The position numbers and the translations under genes were made by a program. A stretch of DNA of 64,000 nt from assembly GCA_025738555.1 (NCBI GenBank), contig JAOVFP010000009.1, forward strand, positions 1,550,001 through 1,614,000, given 5' to 3'. The DNA is from Cyathus striatus. Lineage: Eukaryota > Basidiomycota > Agaricomycetes > Agaricales > Nidulariaceae. Numbering within the stretch: position 1 is the stretch's first letter; each line of letters opens with the position of its first letter. This document shows positions 10,133-21,604 of the stretch, piece by piece. Below the pieces are notes generated by a model. That model saw only the letters and a list, made by a program, of their open reading frames with translations. It searched no databases and was not told where the DNA came from.

Positions 10133-11870
10133 TGTCAAGTTCCTGCAAACTATAACAGTAAGTAGTGACTGTTCACAAGCTTAATTCTTTATTACTCAAC
10201 TGCTTTACAGCTTATTGTACATAAACTACTCCTGTTTCCTTTCCTCCATTCTATTGAGCTATCCCCTCAGTAATTGTAGTATACATTCATAGTGAGTCAC
10301 TTATCATTCTTAAGTTCACTACTATCAGTTTCACTTTACACCACCATATGCATTCACTTCTCTGATACATTTTATTATGTTTAATTAGTGATACATGGGT
10401 AAAATAAATAGCACATACTTTATTTAATTTCTATATCTCATACTTGTGAGATTTCGAACTGAGGCGTTGAGTCGGACACCAAGGGGAGGGACTGAGGTCC
10501 CGGGTCGCCTCCCATAAACTATCAAGGGATATAACATCTATTATAAAAATATACTCCGCTTCAGTAACTGAATTAAAAACCTTTAAACAAATACTATACT
10601 TATTCTATTTTATAAACCGGCGTGCTATAGTTGACCCAAAAGTATCAGACGAGACCCTATAAAAACAGCATGACATGTACTCAGAACAAAGGATAAAGAG
10701 TGGAAACAGTACAATGACGACTTGACAACGTACCTGAGCTCTAGACCCAATAACCAGGTACCAGGAGGAGTGTGATAGCAGTAGATTATCAGATGCTGAT
10801 GTAGAGAATGTAATGCATGGAAGAAACAGGCGCAGCGATGACACAATGATGAGTTATCGAGGAAGTGGCAAGCCAAGTGGGAATGCATCACGCATCACTG
10901 CTACGGTTTCCGAATTAGGAAGGTGCTTATGGAAGCGCGCGCGCTGTCGCAATAGCGCAATAGATAAGGAATGTGGTAGTGCCATATGATTGGGTGCACA
11001 CAGATGGGCCGGTGCTCTGCGCTGACTCACTCTGGACCTAGAAATAAGCTACCATATGGGTAGGAAAGTGCCATAGATAGAGAACTGTAAAATAAGTGAT
11101 GAGTAATTGTATATAGATGAGCAAGGAGGGAAAGAATCAGCAGGAACTGCACGGGCATTCTTCCCCCCACAGATAGGGCGGTGAATTAGAACAGAACAGA
11201 ATGAAATTAGACACAGAATCAGACGTACTGAATTGAATTAGTGTTTAGAACGTGTACAGAATTGAATTGGTGTTTGATTGAACTCGTACTTGATAAACTG
11301 TCGAAGTCCTAGCGTGTTCTAAAAATATACAAGTCATTCTATTTTTAGTTTACCTTTGAAAAGAATTGATATTCGCGCGCCCTCGAACTTATTAAACTTT
11401 AAAACACAAGAACTTAGAATATAAAAATACTGGAATTGGGCAACTATTCTAAGTATTACTAAAGTAATCTAAACTCGCGTGCTAAGTACATCATTAGTTT
11501 TAGTCTTTATTCTACATACACCTACCCTGACTATACTTCTCCACTGGCCTTGGCCAGCAGCCTTTACTTGCTCCAACCCTCTAGTATTTAAGTAGTACTT
11601 GATTTGTACTTAGTCTTCAGTTTTGTATTAACTACATCCTCATTCTCTTGCCTGACTTGAGTTATACCTCTCATATCTCCTGTCTCTTGACTTCTCTGAA
11701 GGGCTTTCCCTTACTCTGAAATCCAGTACTGAGAATCCCAGATAAGCTGAAGCCAAAGTTATACCTCCTGAGTTATCTTCTCCACCTTTGTCTCATACTC
11801 ACCCTTTGTTTCTCCATAGTGACCCTCTTGTACTCTGCTGCCAAGTCAGGCTAGAGGCATGGTTGTGACA
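10133..11870 (+). mobile_element. Ty3/gypsy 5' LTR (copy A), CpG-decayed and interrupted
   Basis: The sequence ends GGTTGTGACA at 11861-11870 and matches, in inverted orientation, the LTR at 55898-56560 through several long blocks. Examples are GAGCTATCCCCTCAG near 10257 and CCACTGGCCTTGGCCAG near 11540. The start is placed at TGTCAAG (10133) by alignment and is uncertain by tens of bases. A gag-like reading frame follows on the same strand, which makes this the 5' LTR. A 1.1-kb segment (10389-11492) interrupts it. Nearly every difference from the 55898 copy is C to T or G to A at CpG. Confidence 0.7.
10389..11492. mobile_element. 1.1-kb insertion inside the LTR, candidate solo LTR
   Basis: The surrounding LTR sequence stops after TTAATTAG (10381-10388) and resumes at ATTAGTTTTAGTC (11493 on), so ATTAG is duplicated as a 5-bp target site. 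The inserted 1104 bp begins TGATACATGG and ends GTACATC. It retains CpG-rich patches (for example near 10940) that its host LTR has lost, so it may be younger. No protein is encoded. A 5-bp duplication and about 1-kb size fit a solo LTR of another family; the end is not a clean CA. Confidence 0.5.
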
Positions 11871-11924
11871 GTATATGAAAATACCACCTTGGGTTTCTAT
11901 TCTCACAATGCATTTCTTTCCCTC

Positions 11925-13075
11925 ATGGCTACCCATATGCAGACTCAAACTGCTCATGCTAGGAGCCATGAACAGCAACAACAGCAGCAGAATGATGTCC
12001 ACTGCAGTGATTGTTTGGCTGCAAAGACAATTTGAAACTGTCACAATGCTACCAATACTCCACAATGTGTAGACAGTGCTCCACCTCTCTCTTGGCAGAA
12101 CAATCCACCATCAGCAAGTGCCCTCATTGCTGGAGGAACTGCCTCCATGCACTGTGCAACTTGTGAACTTCAGCTAGTTTACAATAATCAATTGCACACT
12201 CCATGCCCAATCCCACTAAGTATCTCTTTCAACCCCACTCTTGTCTCTACTACTTCTATTGAACTGGTGGATACTCAGCTCTCTCCAGACAATAAAACTG
12301 CATGACAGCAGCAAGCACCAGGATCTCCACCTGTATATTCTGTGGCTTCAGGCAGTGGAGAACCTCTCCCACCTCCACCTCCCTCTGATGGTAATTCTGC
12401 TGGAGTTGGAAATGGTGGCTCTCCAGATGATAATGGAGACAATAGTGACCAACCTGGAGATGATGATGAGCAGGCAGGTGCTAGTGGCAATGGTCCTGGC
12501 AGACCAAATGGCACCAGAGGTCCTCTCTCTAGTCCTTCTGGATCTCCCTCTAGGTCTCTGTCAAGGAATGGCTCTCATGAACCCCATTGCTCCACATGCC
12601 ACTTTAACATTACCAGGGATGAAATTCTGGAAATGATGACTTCTGTGGTGGTTTTTTTTGCACCCCAATCAGCACCTCCTCCTCCCACTCAGGAAAAGAA
12701 GGTCAACCAGCCAGACAACTTTGACAGCTCCAATTCCTTGAAGATGGAACCATTCATCACACAGGTCTGCTTGGTGTTCCAGAACAACTCCCTATTGTAC
12801 CTGGATGATTCTTCTAAGGTCAAATATGCATTGACTTTTCTCCATAGTTTGGCAAGCAACTTGTTTGTTATTCATTTAGATAATGATGTCTATGAGCCAT
12901 GGATGGACTCATGGAGCTACATTGTTCAGCTCCTTCATATTGGAGAGGCTGAAATTCACATTTTCTTGCCCCACATAGAGGATAATACTTCCATGTGCTT
13001 TCTCCTTCCTCATTGGCTTCTTCCCTCTCACACTTCCACTTTGACCTATGGTACTAACAGCCATGCCAGTACCAC
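11925..13075 (+). pseudogene. Ty3/gypsy gag remnant
   Basis: From ATG 11925 the frame reads MATHMQTQTAHARSHEQQQQ then a stop (TGA) after LAAKTI. Gag-like coding reappears from about 12342 as a Pro/Gly/Asp-rich segment, followed by SSKVKYALTFLHSLASNLF and VYEPWMDSWSYIVQLL. These are the capsid-like landmarks (VxYALxFLxG, PWxxSW) of Agaricomycete gypsy Gag. Downstream of GEAE the frame decays. No protease, reverse transcriptase or integrase follows: the element is cut off before the hAT-like insertion at 13346. It lies just 3' of the copy-A LTR. Confidence 0.6.
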
Positions 13076-13345
13076 CTCCCTCAAGATTCACACAATCACT
13101 AATGTTCTCTTTCTTCTTACCTACTTTCTATATTCCCTTACTCACCCTATCTACTCAATACAAAACTCTTTACTCTTTTCTCTGACTTTCCATGACTTGA
13201 TAAATACTTTCATTAACTCACTCACCCTATTGACTTGTTACTCACCTTGTCAACACATATATAAACCCCTGTAAAAGTACCCAGTACTTTAGAGTTCCTG
13301 AATATGAGACTTTTAGACACATACTTTCTGAGTGATAAGTTCTTG

Positions 13346-16021
13346 CAGTACTTTACCCTCCCCCCCAATTTCTGGATGGACTCTGCACAGACAAGAAAAT
13401 GTCTGGAATTTTCAGGTGGACTCCATATGAAAACCAGATTTTCTGGATGGAATCCACATGAAACACAGATTTTCCAGATGGACATGATAATTTCCAGACA
13501 AAGTCCACATTGAGTTCATGTTAAAGAACATTTTTTCCAGGTGGAATCCAGGTGGAATGAGAAATTTTCCAATTGATGGAAATGAAATATAACTTTGTTT
13601 TCCCAGAGTCACATAGTATTACAGTATTACAATATTATGTGTCTCACAGTATTGCAGTCATCACAGTTATGTTTCACATAGTATTACACTTGTCATACTT
13701 TTTGCAATGTCACATTATTGGAGTTGTCACAGTTTTACACATGTTCATGATGATACAAATATCACATTCACATTGTCATGGTCATCAGGATCATCTTCAT
13801 TATCACACTTGTCACATAGTATCACAGCTGTCAAAATCTGTGATACTACAAAATGTGTGACATTATGTAAAAAGATACTGTGACACAATGTGAAAGTGAA
13901 AAGTGTGACACAATGTGAAAAGTAGCTGTGATGACTGCAAGACTGTGAGACATATAATATTGTGATACTGCAATACTATGCCACATTGTGACACCTGTGT
14001 CACACTCAACACATGGTGTCATGCTCAACACATTGTGTCATGCAGGTGTGTCACACTCAACACATGGTGTCATGCATAACATATGATGTCACACTCAATG
14101 CACAGTATCATGCTCAACACATTATGTCATGCTCAACACATGGTGTCACACTCATGCCTAATGTATAGTGTCATATCTAACACATAGCATCACACTTGAC
14201 AGTGTTACAATCAATGCATAGTATCATGTCTAACACATGGTGTTACATTTGACAGTATCACACTCAATGCATCATGTCACACTCAACACATGGTGTTACA
14301 CTTAATGCATCATGTCACACTCAATGCATAGTGTCACACTCAACACATCATGTTACGCTCAATACATGGTGTCACACTTAATGCATTGTGTCACACTCAA
14401 CACATCATGTCATGCTCAACACATGGTGTCACACTTAATGCATGGTGTCACACTTAATGCATGGTGTTACACTCAAACCATCATGTCATGCTTAACACAT
14501 AGTGTCACACTCATCACACAGTATCACACTTGATGGAGTTATAGAAGTTGTGGACTGTACAGCATGTGCCCATGCACAAGCTAGCCATAGTGTAATAGTT
14601 ATGCACACTATCATGTGAATGAATGTTATGTAATTATCACAACAATACTGGTTCAAACTATGCAACTATACCATGCTCTACTAATTTATTTATATTACAA
14701 GCAAAGTAAGTAATAAACAGTAATTTACACTCCCCCAAGAGGTCTGTATAGATACCATACAGAATTTATATAGTAGCTATTATTATTATTAGAGGTGATT
14801 ATTCTATATGGATTCTGTGTGGATTTATGCATTGCTGCCTTGTCACACATGTCAAGTGTAACCCTAGGTGAAAAGTGTCACACTATACAAAATCCATGAT
14901 ACACTCAATATATAGTATCATTCTCAATGCATAGTATCACACTTAATGCATAGTGTTATGCTTAATGTATAGTGTCACATTCATCACTTAGTGTTATGCT
15001 TAATGCATAGTGTCACACTCAATACTTAGTGTCATGCTTAATGTATAGTGTTATGTTTAATGTATAGTGTCACACTCAATGCTTAGTGTCACACTTAATG
15101 CATAGTGTCATGTTTAATGTATAGTGTGACACTCAACACTTAGTGTCACGCTTAGTCACACTCAATGCTTAGTGTCACGCTTAGTCGCACTCAACACTTA
15201 GTGTTATGCTTAATGCATAGTGTCACACTTAATGCATAGTGTCACACTTAATGCATAGTGTCACATTTAATGTATAGTGTCACACTCAACACCTAGTGTC
15301 ACACTCAACACCTAGTATCACACTCAATACCTAGTGTCATGCTTATAGTGTCACATTTAACATATAGTGTCACACTCAACACCTAGTGTCACGCTTATAG
15401 TGTCATATTTAATGTATAGTGTCACACTCAACACCTAGTATCACACTCAACACCTAGTGTCATGCTTAATGCAAAGTGTCACATGCAAGGAAATAAGTAT
15501 AATAAAATTCTGTACAGAATTTTCAGGTCTGTAATGCGGAATTCCGAGGAATTCTGCGTAATCTGTACGGAATTTTCAGAATCTGTGCGGAATCTGTACA
15601 GACCCAAAAAAACCTCTGCCAAAATGAAAAAAATCTGTGCAGATTCCACACGGATTCCGCGCGGATCCGTACAGAACACATGGCTAAGTGTAAAGAGCTC
15701 GTAATAAACTACTTATTAATACAAGCTACCCAGAATCCATATGGATTCCAGGTGGAATCTGGTATAGCAAATTCCTTTGGAATTCCAGCTGAAGGGTGGA
15801 ATTTGGCCAATAATCCAGATTTCATGTGGAATTCATCTAGAGAACACCTGGACTGGAAAACTGAAATTTGGCAGGTGTCTCTGCCAAAACAAGTCCACCT
15901 GGAGTCCAGATGGAGTTCATGGAATGGCCAGAAATTCTGTGGAAATTCCTCGGATGTTCCAGGGAGTCTGTGGATTCTGTCCAGACTCCAGGAGAAATTT
16001 AGGGGGGAGTGTAAAGACCTC
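13346..16021. mobile_element. hAT-like non-autonomous element, large subfamily, with 8-bp target duplication
   Basis: The left end reads CAGTACTTTACCCTCCCCC and the right end GGGGGGAGTGTAAAGACCTC. The 8 bp on each side are identical: AGTTCTTG at 13338-13345 and 16022-16029. Subterminal zones (13375-13565 and 15720-15995) carry many GGTGGAATCCA / TGGATTCC type motifs. The core (about 13610-14530) is a degenerate 19-bp GTCACACTTAATGCATGGT-like array. The total is 2676 bp, of which 983 bp is the nested element at 14718-15700. No transposase is present. The 8-bp duplication and CAG start suggest the hAT superfamily; this is inference because no catalytic protein was found. Confidence 0.82.
14718..15700. 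mobile_element. hAT-like non-autonomous element, copy 2, nested, with 8-bp target duplication
   Basis: It starts CAGTAATTTACACTCCCCC and ends AGTGTAAAGAGCTC, identical at both ends to copy 1. Flanks GTAATAAA at 14710-14717 and 15701-15708 are exact direct repeats (a ninth base also matches). Left subterminal sequence is shortened relative to copy 1 (part of the CCGTACAGA cluster is missing), while the right zone is almost identical. The core is a 19-bp type satellite. It sits within the larger element at 13346-16021, so it inserted later. Confidence 0.85.
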
Positions 16022-16029
16022 AGTTCTTG

Positions 16030-16453
16030 GCCCCTTGAACTCTAACCCTCTTTCCCATGTGTTTCTGCTATTGAAGTCTAACCATCTGACTTGAAAATTG
16101 GAAACCTCACATTTTATTACATTTCAAACCCAGCCCTCATATCTCAAACATCTGGCCTGATCAACTGGGTGAGTTTTCATTTCATTTTCTCTAACTTTTC
16201 TATCTAGATGCATTCACAAAGCACAGTATGTACAACTAAAGAGCAGACTGCCAGGTCTAATGACTTGGAAGTGGCTGCCACCAGCATGGCCCCTATAAAA
16301 GTAACAGAGGATGCTGGTCAAATCATGGGAGAGCATATTACAGCCCCATCTTTAAATCCTCCTGCTGAGCACACAGTTGAGCAAACCTGCTATGTACCAA
16401 TTCTCTTCCTACTGAGAAATGGATGCGAAGACACCCAGAGGGTGTGAGAGAAC
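16030..16453. other. no confident gene; possible host exon remnant
   Basis: An open frame from 16208 (MHSQSTVCTTKEQTARS) follows a plausible acceptor (TATCTAG) and ends at 16447 just before the LTR at 16454. I recognise no family. It lacks supporting homology and is too short to call. Confidence 0.3.
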
Positions 16454-17153
16454 TGTAACAGAAACCTGAAGTGAGTACAGGTGTGGAATGTAGAGCAGGA
16501 GTGCAGAAAAGAACCATGGCTTCAGCTTATGTGCTGTGCCACCTGGATATCCCCAGAGAATGGTTCATATTTCACAGAAGATGATATACAATGAAAGGAA
16601 ACATTCCAGAGTATGAGAGGAGGCTTTGCCACTACACTAGGCAGCAGGAGATAAACCCAAAGGAAAACCCAGAGCAGGTTTCAGAACTTAAGCATAGGAA
16701 GAAGTGTATGAAGTTGATATGAATACTGAAGACTACCTAGTACATCTGGAAGACTATATATACCAAGTAGGAACCTGTAGGTACAAATGTAGGAGTATAA
16801 TACTAAGTACAAGTCAAAGGAGTAAGTAGGAAATGAAGTCTGGGCAAAGTGGAGTAGGGGCACAAATGATGTGCTCAAAATGCAGAATAAAGAACTAAAC
16901 TACAAATGCCATAATGAAACATACAAGTAGGAATGGAAGAGAGGAGTAATAGAATAATAATGCAGTGAGGCTGTCATAAGAGAAACTATGTATCCAGGAT
17001 ACCCAGCAGAAAACACAATGGGTTCTGGGTACATTCCCAGGTGGGAATATTGGGAAGTGTAAACCTGTACTGGGTACGTTCCAGGAACAGACTGGGCATG
17101 TTGGAAGGTCACATGGGAATGTCAGCACAATGTATTCAGACATGGATATAACA
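16454..17153 (-). mobile_element. Ty3/gypsy-type LTR (subfamily 2), minus orientation
   Basis: The 700-bp segment begins TGTAACAGAAACC and ends GGATATAACA, which on the minus strand reads TGTTATATCC to TGTTACA. It shares GGCTTCAGCTTATGTGCTG with the LTR at 55898. A long stretch (about 16720-17050) is the reverse complement of 21280-21604. Purine-rich sequence on the minus strand just outside 17153 could be a polypurine tract, making this a 3' LTR whose internal region is gone. The flanking 5-mers differ, so it is not a clean solo LTR. Confidence 0.6.
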
Positions 17154-17379
17154 AAACCTTAGAACCCTCCCACTTGTCCCTCAATGGATGAGATTGACTT
17201 AGCAGTCAAATGAGGGCTTCTCAATGCTGAAGGCATGAGTAATAGCCTCAGAACTCATGTCATGAGAAGCCTAAGCTCAAAAATTCTGAAATTCATAAGC
17301 AAATCTGCAGGTAAGGAAACTAGCAGCACAAAGTCCTATTTGAGTGGTGTCAGCAAATATTTTCATATTAACTCCTGGC

Positions 17380-17870
17380 TATATGATCATGTGTTCTTAT
17401 AAGCATAGAGTTTTATGATCACCTCTAAATTATATAGTGTTCTATACTATTAGTGATTGTAATAGTGATCATAAATGATCATTTAGGAATATAGGTGGCA
17501 TATTGGGGTGATTACTAGTACTGATGGGTGTCTATGGAATATTACTTGTTCTAATAGATTTGTAAATAATTATAAGTGATCATTAGATGGTGCAGGTGGC
17601 ATAATGGGTTATTAGTGATACTAATGGATTTGTAAGTGATCATAAGTGATCATTAGGTAATCTAGGTGGTGTAATGGGTTATTAGTGATACTAATAGATT
17701 TGTAAGTGATCATATGTGATCATTAGGTGATCTAGGTAGCATAATGGATTATTAGTGGTACTAATGGATTCATAAGTAATCATATGTGATCATTTAATGA
17801 TACAGGTGGCATATTGGCTGTTAATGTGGTACTAATAGATTCATAAGTGATCATAAGTGATCATATATGT
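17380..17870. repeat. about 63-bp tandem repeats with GTGATCAT palindromes
   Basis: At least six degenerate units of the type AAGTGATCATAAGTGATCAT ... GGTGGCATAATGGGTTATTAG ... TACTAATAGATTTGT follow one another. Each unit has a self-complementary TGATCA centre. The array leads directly into GTCAC-rich repeats, the same order as in the left arm of the foldback at 59480-61400. Confidence 0.7.
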
Positions 17871-18269
17871 CACATGCATTGTGTATGTCATACATGTCAT
17901 GTTTTTTATGGATGTCACACATGTCACATATATCGCATTTGTCACACTTTCACAGATGTCACATGTGTCACACTTTACAGATGTCACAATGTCACACTTT
18001 CGCAGATGTCACAGATTCACAAATGTCACAGATTTCCATATGTCACACTTTTGCATATGTCATACATTCACAAATGTTACACTTTCACAGATGTCATACA
18101 CTTTTTCATGTCACATATATTACACTTGTTACACTTGTCATATTTGCTTTGTATGACATTCCTGTCATGTAGTCACATATATCACACTATATCTATTACA
18201 ACCATCATACTCATCACATGTCATACATTTCTTATGTGTCAATATTACACTTGTTACATTCTCACATCT
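17871..18269. repeat. GTCACAC-type degenerate tandem array
   Basis: Motifs such as ATGTCACACATGTCACATAT, TTTCACAGATGTCACA and GTCACACTTT recur at roughly 15-20 bp. Long open frames in all three forward frames are a by-product of the periodicity. No gene. Confidence 0.75.
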
Positions 18270-18370
18270 GTCACACAGAGTCAAATGTAAGTCAAATATA
18301 AGGACCAAAAGTGAAATATGGTTGAACAATAGTCACACCTAACATGTGGTTACATTTGACTCTGTGTGAC
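18270..18370. repeat. perfect 21-bp inverted repeat with 59-bp loop
   Basis: Bases 18270-18290 are exactly complementary to 18350-18370 (stem begins GTCACACAGAGTC). The stem lies at the inner edge of the GTCAC array. It could form a stable hairpin or be the centre of a decayed foldback. Confidence 0.85.
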
Positions 18371-18940
18371 ATTAACCAATTTTGAATTTTACCAAGTATC
18401 ATCTTGATTTGTTAAGGTACTCTCCTTGTCAAAAAGTAAAATTACACCACAGTCACAGACTCTCCTACCATTCTTGAAACCCTTGACAGCTTTTTGCCTC
18501 TACAAGCCTATCATTCTCTCAATATTGCATTGCAACCATCTGCTGCAACACATATCATACATGTCACATGAAAAGTGCTCACCTAGTAATTCATGTGCAT
18601 TACAAATTATATAACAAAGACACTAGACTACTTTAAGAGAATCATATATCTCCCACTATTTATTTGTGTTTGGTTGAATTCAATATTCATAGCACTAGGC
18701 AAAAATCACATTGTATCAATACTACTTTCTGGCAATCACAATGTTATGTTTTAATTAGTCTATCAGATTCTATAGTAGATATAACTGTACTTAGATTCTA
18801 ATTTTGTCTAACCAACCTTAAGCATGTTCAGTAACCTGGTCTGATTATGTTGTCTTATCTATATCTTCCATTCAGTTATTGCTTCTATTATCACATCACT
18901 TATATATTTGTCACACTTTCTATTAGCCAATCAGCAGTAT
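18371..18940. other. no recognisable gene or repeat
   Basis: AT-rich sequence with only short frames and no splice-supported coding, and no similarity to the flanking arrays. Confidence 0.5.
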
Positions 18941-20450
18941 GTTGCACTCTCCCACAGTTATCACTGGACTCTCACCAGACTATCGAGAGCCTCACTGAAC
19001 TCTCACTAGACTATCGAGAATCCAGTGAGAGTCTCACTGGATTCTCACTAGACTATTGAGAGTTCAGTGAGAGTCTCACTACACTATCAGTAGAGCACCT
19101 AGACTCTACCTGAACTCCACTGAACTCAAGTGCCTAAGATGTACTTAGACTCTATTGTCACAGTTGTAACATGTTTCCCACAGTCATCACACTTGTCACA
19201 CATGTGTAAAAGTGTGCCATGTTGGAAAATGTTGGAAAAGCATGAAATGTGTGACATCCAACATTTCTGACATGTCATGCAGGCTCTGTTGTCACAGTTG
19301 TAGTGTGTTTCCCACAGTTATCATACTTGTCACACATGTGTGAAAGGTTGGAAAATGTAGGAAAAGTGTGACATGTTGTAAAACGTTAAAAAAAGTGTGG
19401 TGACTAAGCTTTACCTTTTACCTAGACACTATTGTCACACATGTATGAAGTGTGACATGATGGAGAATGTTGGAAAAAGCGAGACACGTTTGGAAAACGT
19501 TGGAAACAAAAGTGTGACATGTGTGACATGCGTGGGAAAAGTGTGACATGGTTGGAAGCGTGACATATGTGACAATGTGGGGAAAGTGTGACATGTTGGA
19601 AAAAGTTGGGTAAGTGTGATGATTATGATATGTGACACTTTTCTAACATGTCACACTTTTCCCACGCCTGTCACACTTTTGTTTCCAACATTTTCCAAAC
19701 GTGTCACGCTTTTTCCAACATGTCACACTTTTTCCCACACTTGTCACACATGTCACGCTTTTTCCAACATTTTCCAACATGTCACACTTCATACATGTGT
19801 GACAATAGTGTCTAGATAAAGCTTAGGCACCACACTTTGTCTAACATTTTCCAACATATCACTTTTCCCACATTTTCCAGCCTTTCACACATGTGTGACA
19901 AGTATGATAACTGTGGGAAACACATTACAACTGTGACAATAGAGCCTAGGTACAGCTTACATGTGACATATTGGACAATGTTGGAAAAAGTGTGACATGT
20001 TGGGAAAAGTGTGACAAGTGTGATGGCTATGATATATCACATGTATCACACATGTCACGCTTTTTCAAGATGTCACACAGGTCACATGACTGCTTTGGTG
20101 CAGAGAGATCTCATGAAATATTGTGTGGGAATTTGTAACAACAGAGTTAAATGTCAGAGACTGTACTGAGAGTTCAGTGACTTATTCTCACTAGATTCTC
20201 ATTGGACTCTCTGAGATTCATCTCATTATAGTATCACTAGACTCTCAGAGATTCTCACCCAATGAGAATTAGGTGAGATTTTACTGAGATGAAAATCATA
20301 CATTTTCTCACTGTAGTCTCAGTAAACTCTCACTGAACTCTCACTACTCTCACATTCTATCACTATATTCTCACTGGATTCTCACTGGAGTATCAGAGAA
20401 TCTCATGATAATCTCACTGGATTCTACTGAGAATGTGGGTCAGTGTCAGG
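18941..20450. repeat. TCTCACTRGA-type arrays flanking a palindromic GTCACAC core
   Basis: Arrays of TCTCACTGGACTCTCA-like units occupy 18950-19110 and 20150-20440, on either side of the GTCACAC/TTTTCCAACAT repeats (19140-20100). The left array itself contains inverted units (TCTCACT against AGTGAGA). The symmetric arrangement suggests one nested foldback structure of about 1.5 kb. No coding sequence. Confidence 0.65.
19280..19950. repeat. imperfect palindrome, arms about 330 bp, centre near 19620
   Basis: Reading outward from about 19620, both arms contain in mirror order TGTCACACTTTTC, TTTCCAACATTTTCC, CACACATGTATGAAGTG, GACACTATTGTCACA, AAGCTT, GGTTGGAAAATG and TGTTTCCCACAGTTATCAT. Mismatches and small indels are frequent. 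A third partial copy of the outer part lies at 19147-19260. Confidence 0.75.
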
Positions 20451-21196
20451 TCCTCCCAATCAGATGTTTATTTCTTGACTGATCATTGGGGTATATAATT
20501 TCTTGTGTCCTCTTAGCAGTACTCACTACTGTTCAATCTTCATTGTTACAGAATTGTACAGTATTACAAATGAGAGATGTGTGACCTGTGAGTAAAATGT
20601 GAATAAATGTGATGTGTTGAGATATGTGACATGTATGTGTTCAATTGGCAAGATTGACAGCTTTGACTGAGTTATGGGGGTGTATAATATTGGAGCACTC
20701 CTGTTATAATGAAAAGCCTGGTAGTGAACAAAGTGTGACTATGAGTACTCACCAAATGGTAACAAATATGGGTTAGATCAAAGGGTTGGAGTCAAGACCC
20801 AAGCTGCCAGTTATAGTACTACTAAAAGTACACTCACCAAGGGTATTATTACCATAAAGTCTAAGGTAGTACTGCATACAGAAGTGGAGAGATAAAGATG
20901 GTGCGAAAACTCAGTGAATAAATGGATAACAGCCAGAAATGCATCTGGCAACATGTGAAGGTCACATGACAAGATGCAATCAATATCCAAGAGAAGCAAG
21001 CAATGATGAGGCACCTTGCCAGGTGCCTCAGTGAGTCCCAAAGTCCTGACTCAACCAATCAACTTCTCTCAGAGAAACCAGCAAAGCAAGACATAGTTAG
21101 ATTAAGTGATGCACCCTGAACCCTGATTGACACCTGAGCTATTCTTAGTACATCTACATATAGCCAATCCTGTATCGACCAAAGGAATGCATGCAG
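20451..21196. other. no recognisable gene
   Basis: Between the foldback and the LTR I see only short unrelated frames. It might be internal sequence of the element whose LTR starts at 21197, but no Gag or Pol motif is readable. Confidence 0.4.
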
Positions 21197-21604
21197 TGCT
21201 ATATCCCCCATCATGCAACTCTCTATGACAGACACTCAACCCCCTATCCAGCACGCTCTGTGAGCATATGGCCTTCCCTTTGCCTGGGAACATACCCAGA
21301 ATCTGTCAGGTTTTCTATTGGGTATCCTGGATATGTAGTTTCTCTTATGACTGCCTCACTGCATTATTATTATATTACTCCTCTCTTCCATTCTCACTTA
21401 TATGTTTCATTATGACCTTTGTAGTTTAGTTCCTTATTCTTCATTCTGAGTGCATCATTTGCACCCCTACTCCGCTTTGCCCAGCTTTTATATTCTACCT
21501 ATCCCTTTGACTTACTCTTAGTATTATACTTCTACATTTGTACCTAAAGGTTCTTACTTAGTATAAGTAGTCTTCCAGATGTAATAAGTAGTCTTCAGTA
21601 TTTG
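21197..21604 (+). mobile_element. partial Ty3/gypsy-type LTR (subfamily 2), cut by hAT-like copy 3
   Basis: From about TGCTATATCCC (21197) the sequence follows the reverse complement of the LTR at 16454-17153 through GTATCCTGGATA, CTGCATTATTATT, TACTCCTCTCTTCCATTC and CTTTGCCCAG. It stops at AGTCTTCAGTATTTG, where the next element begins. The rest of the LTR is not found beyond that element. Confidence 0.65.

Noticed and set aside
12275..12514. Minus-strand Pro/Gly-rich frame opposite gag
   Set aside because: Shadow of the gag low-complexity region; the plus strand carries the recognisable capsid motifs.
17847..18290. Three overlapping 100-147-residue frames with CHTCHxxH patterns resembling zinc fingers
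   Set aside because: They arise from GTCACAC periodicity. Spacing is irregular and all three frames show the same pattern.
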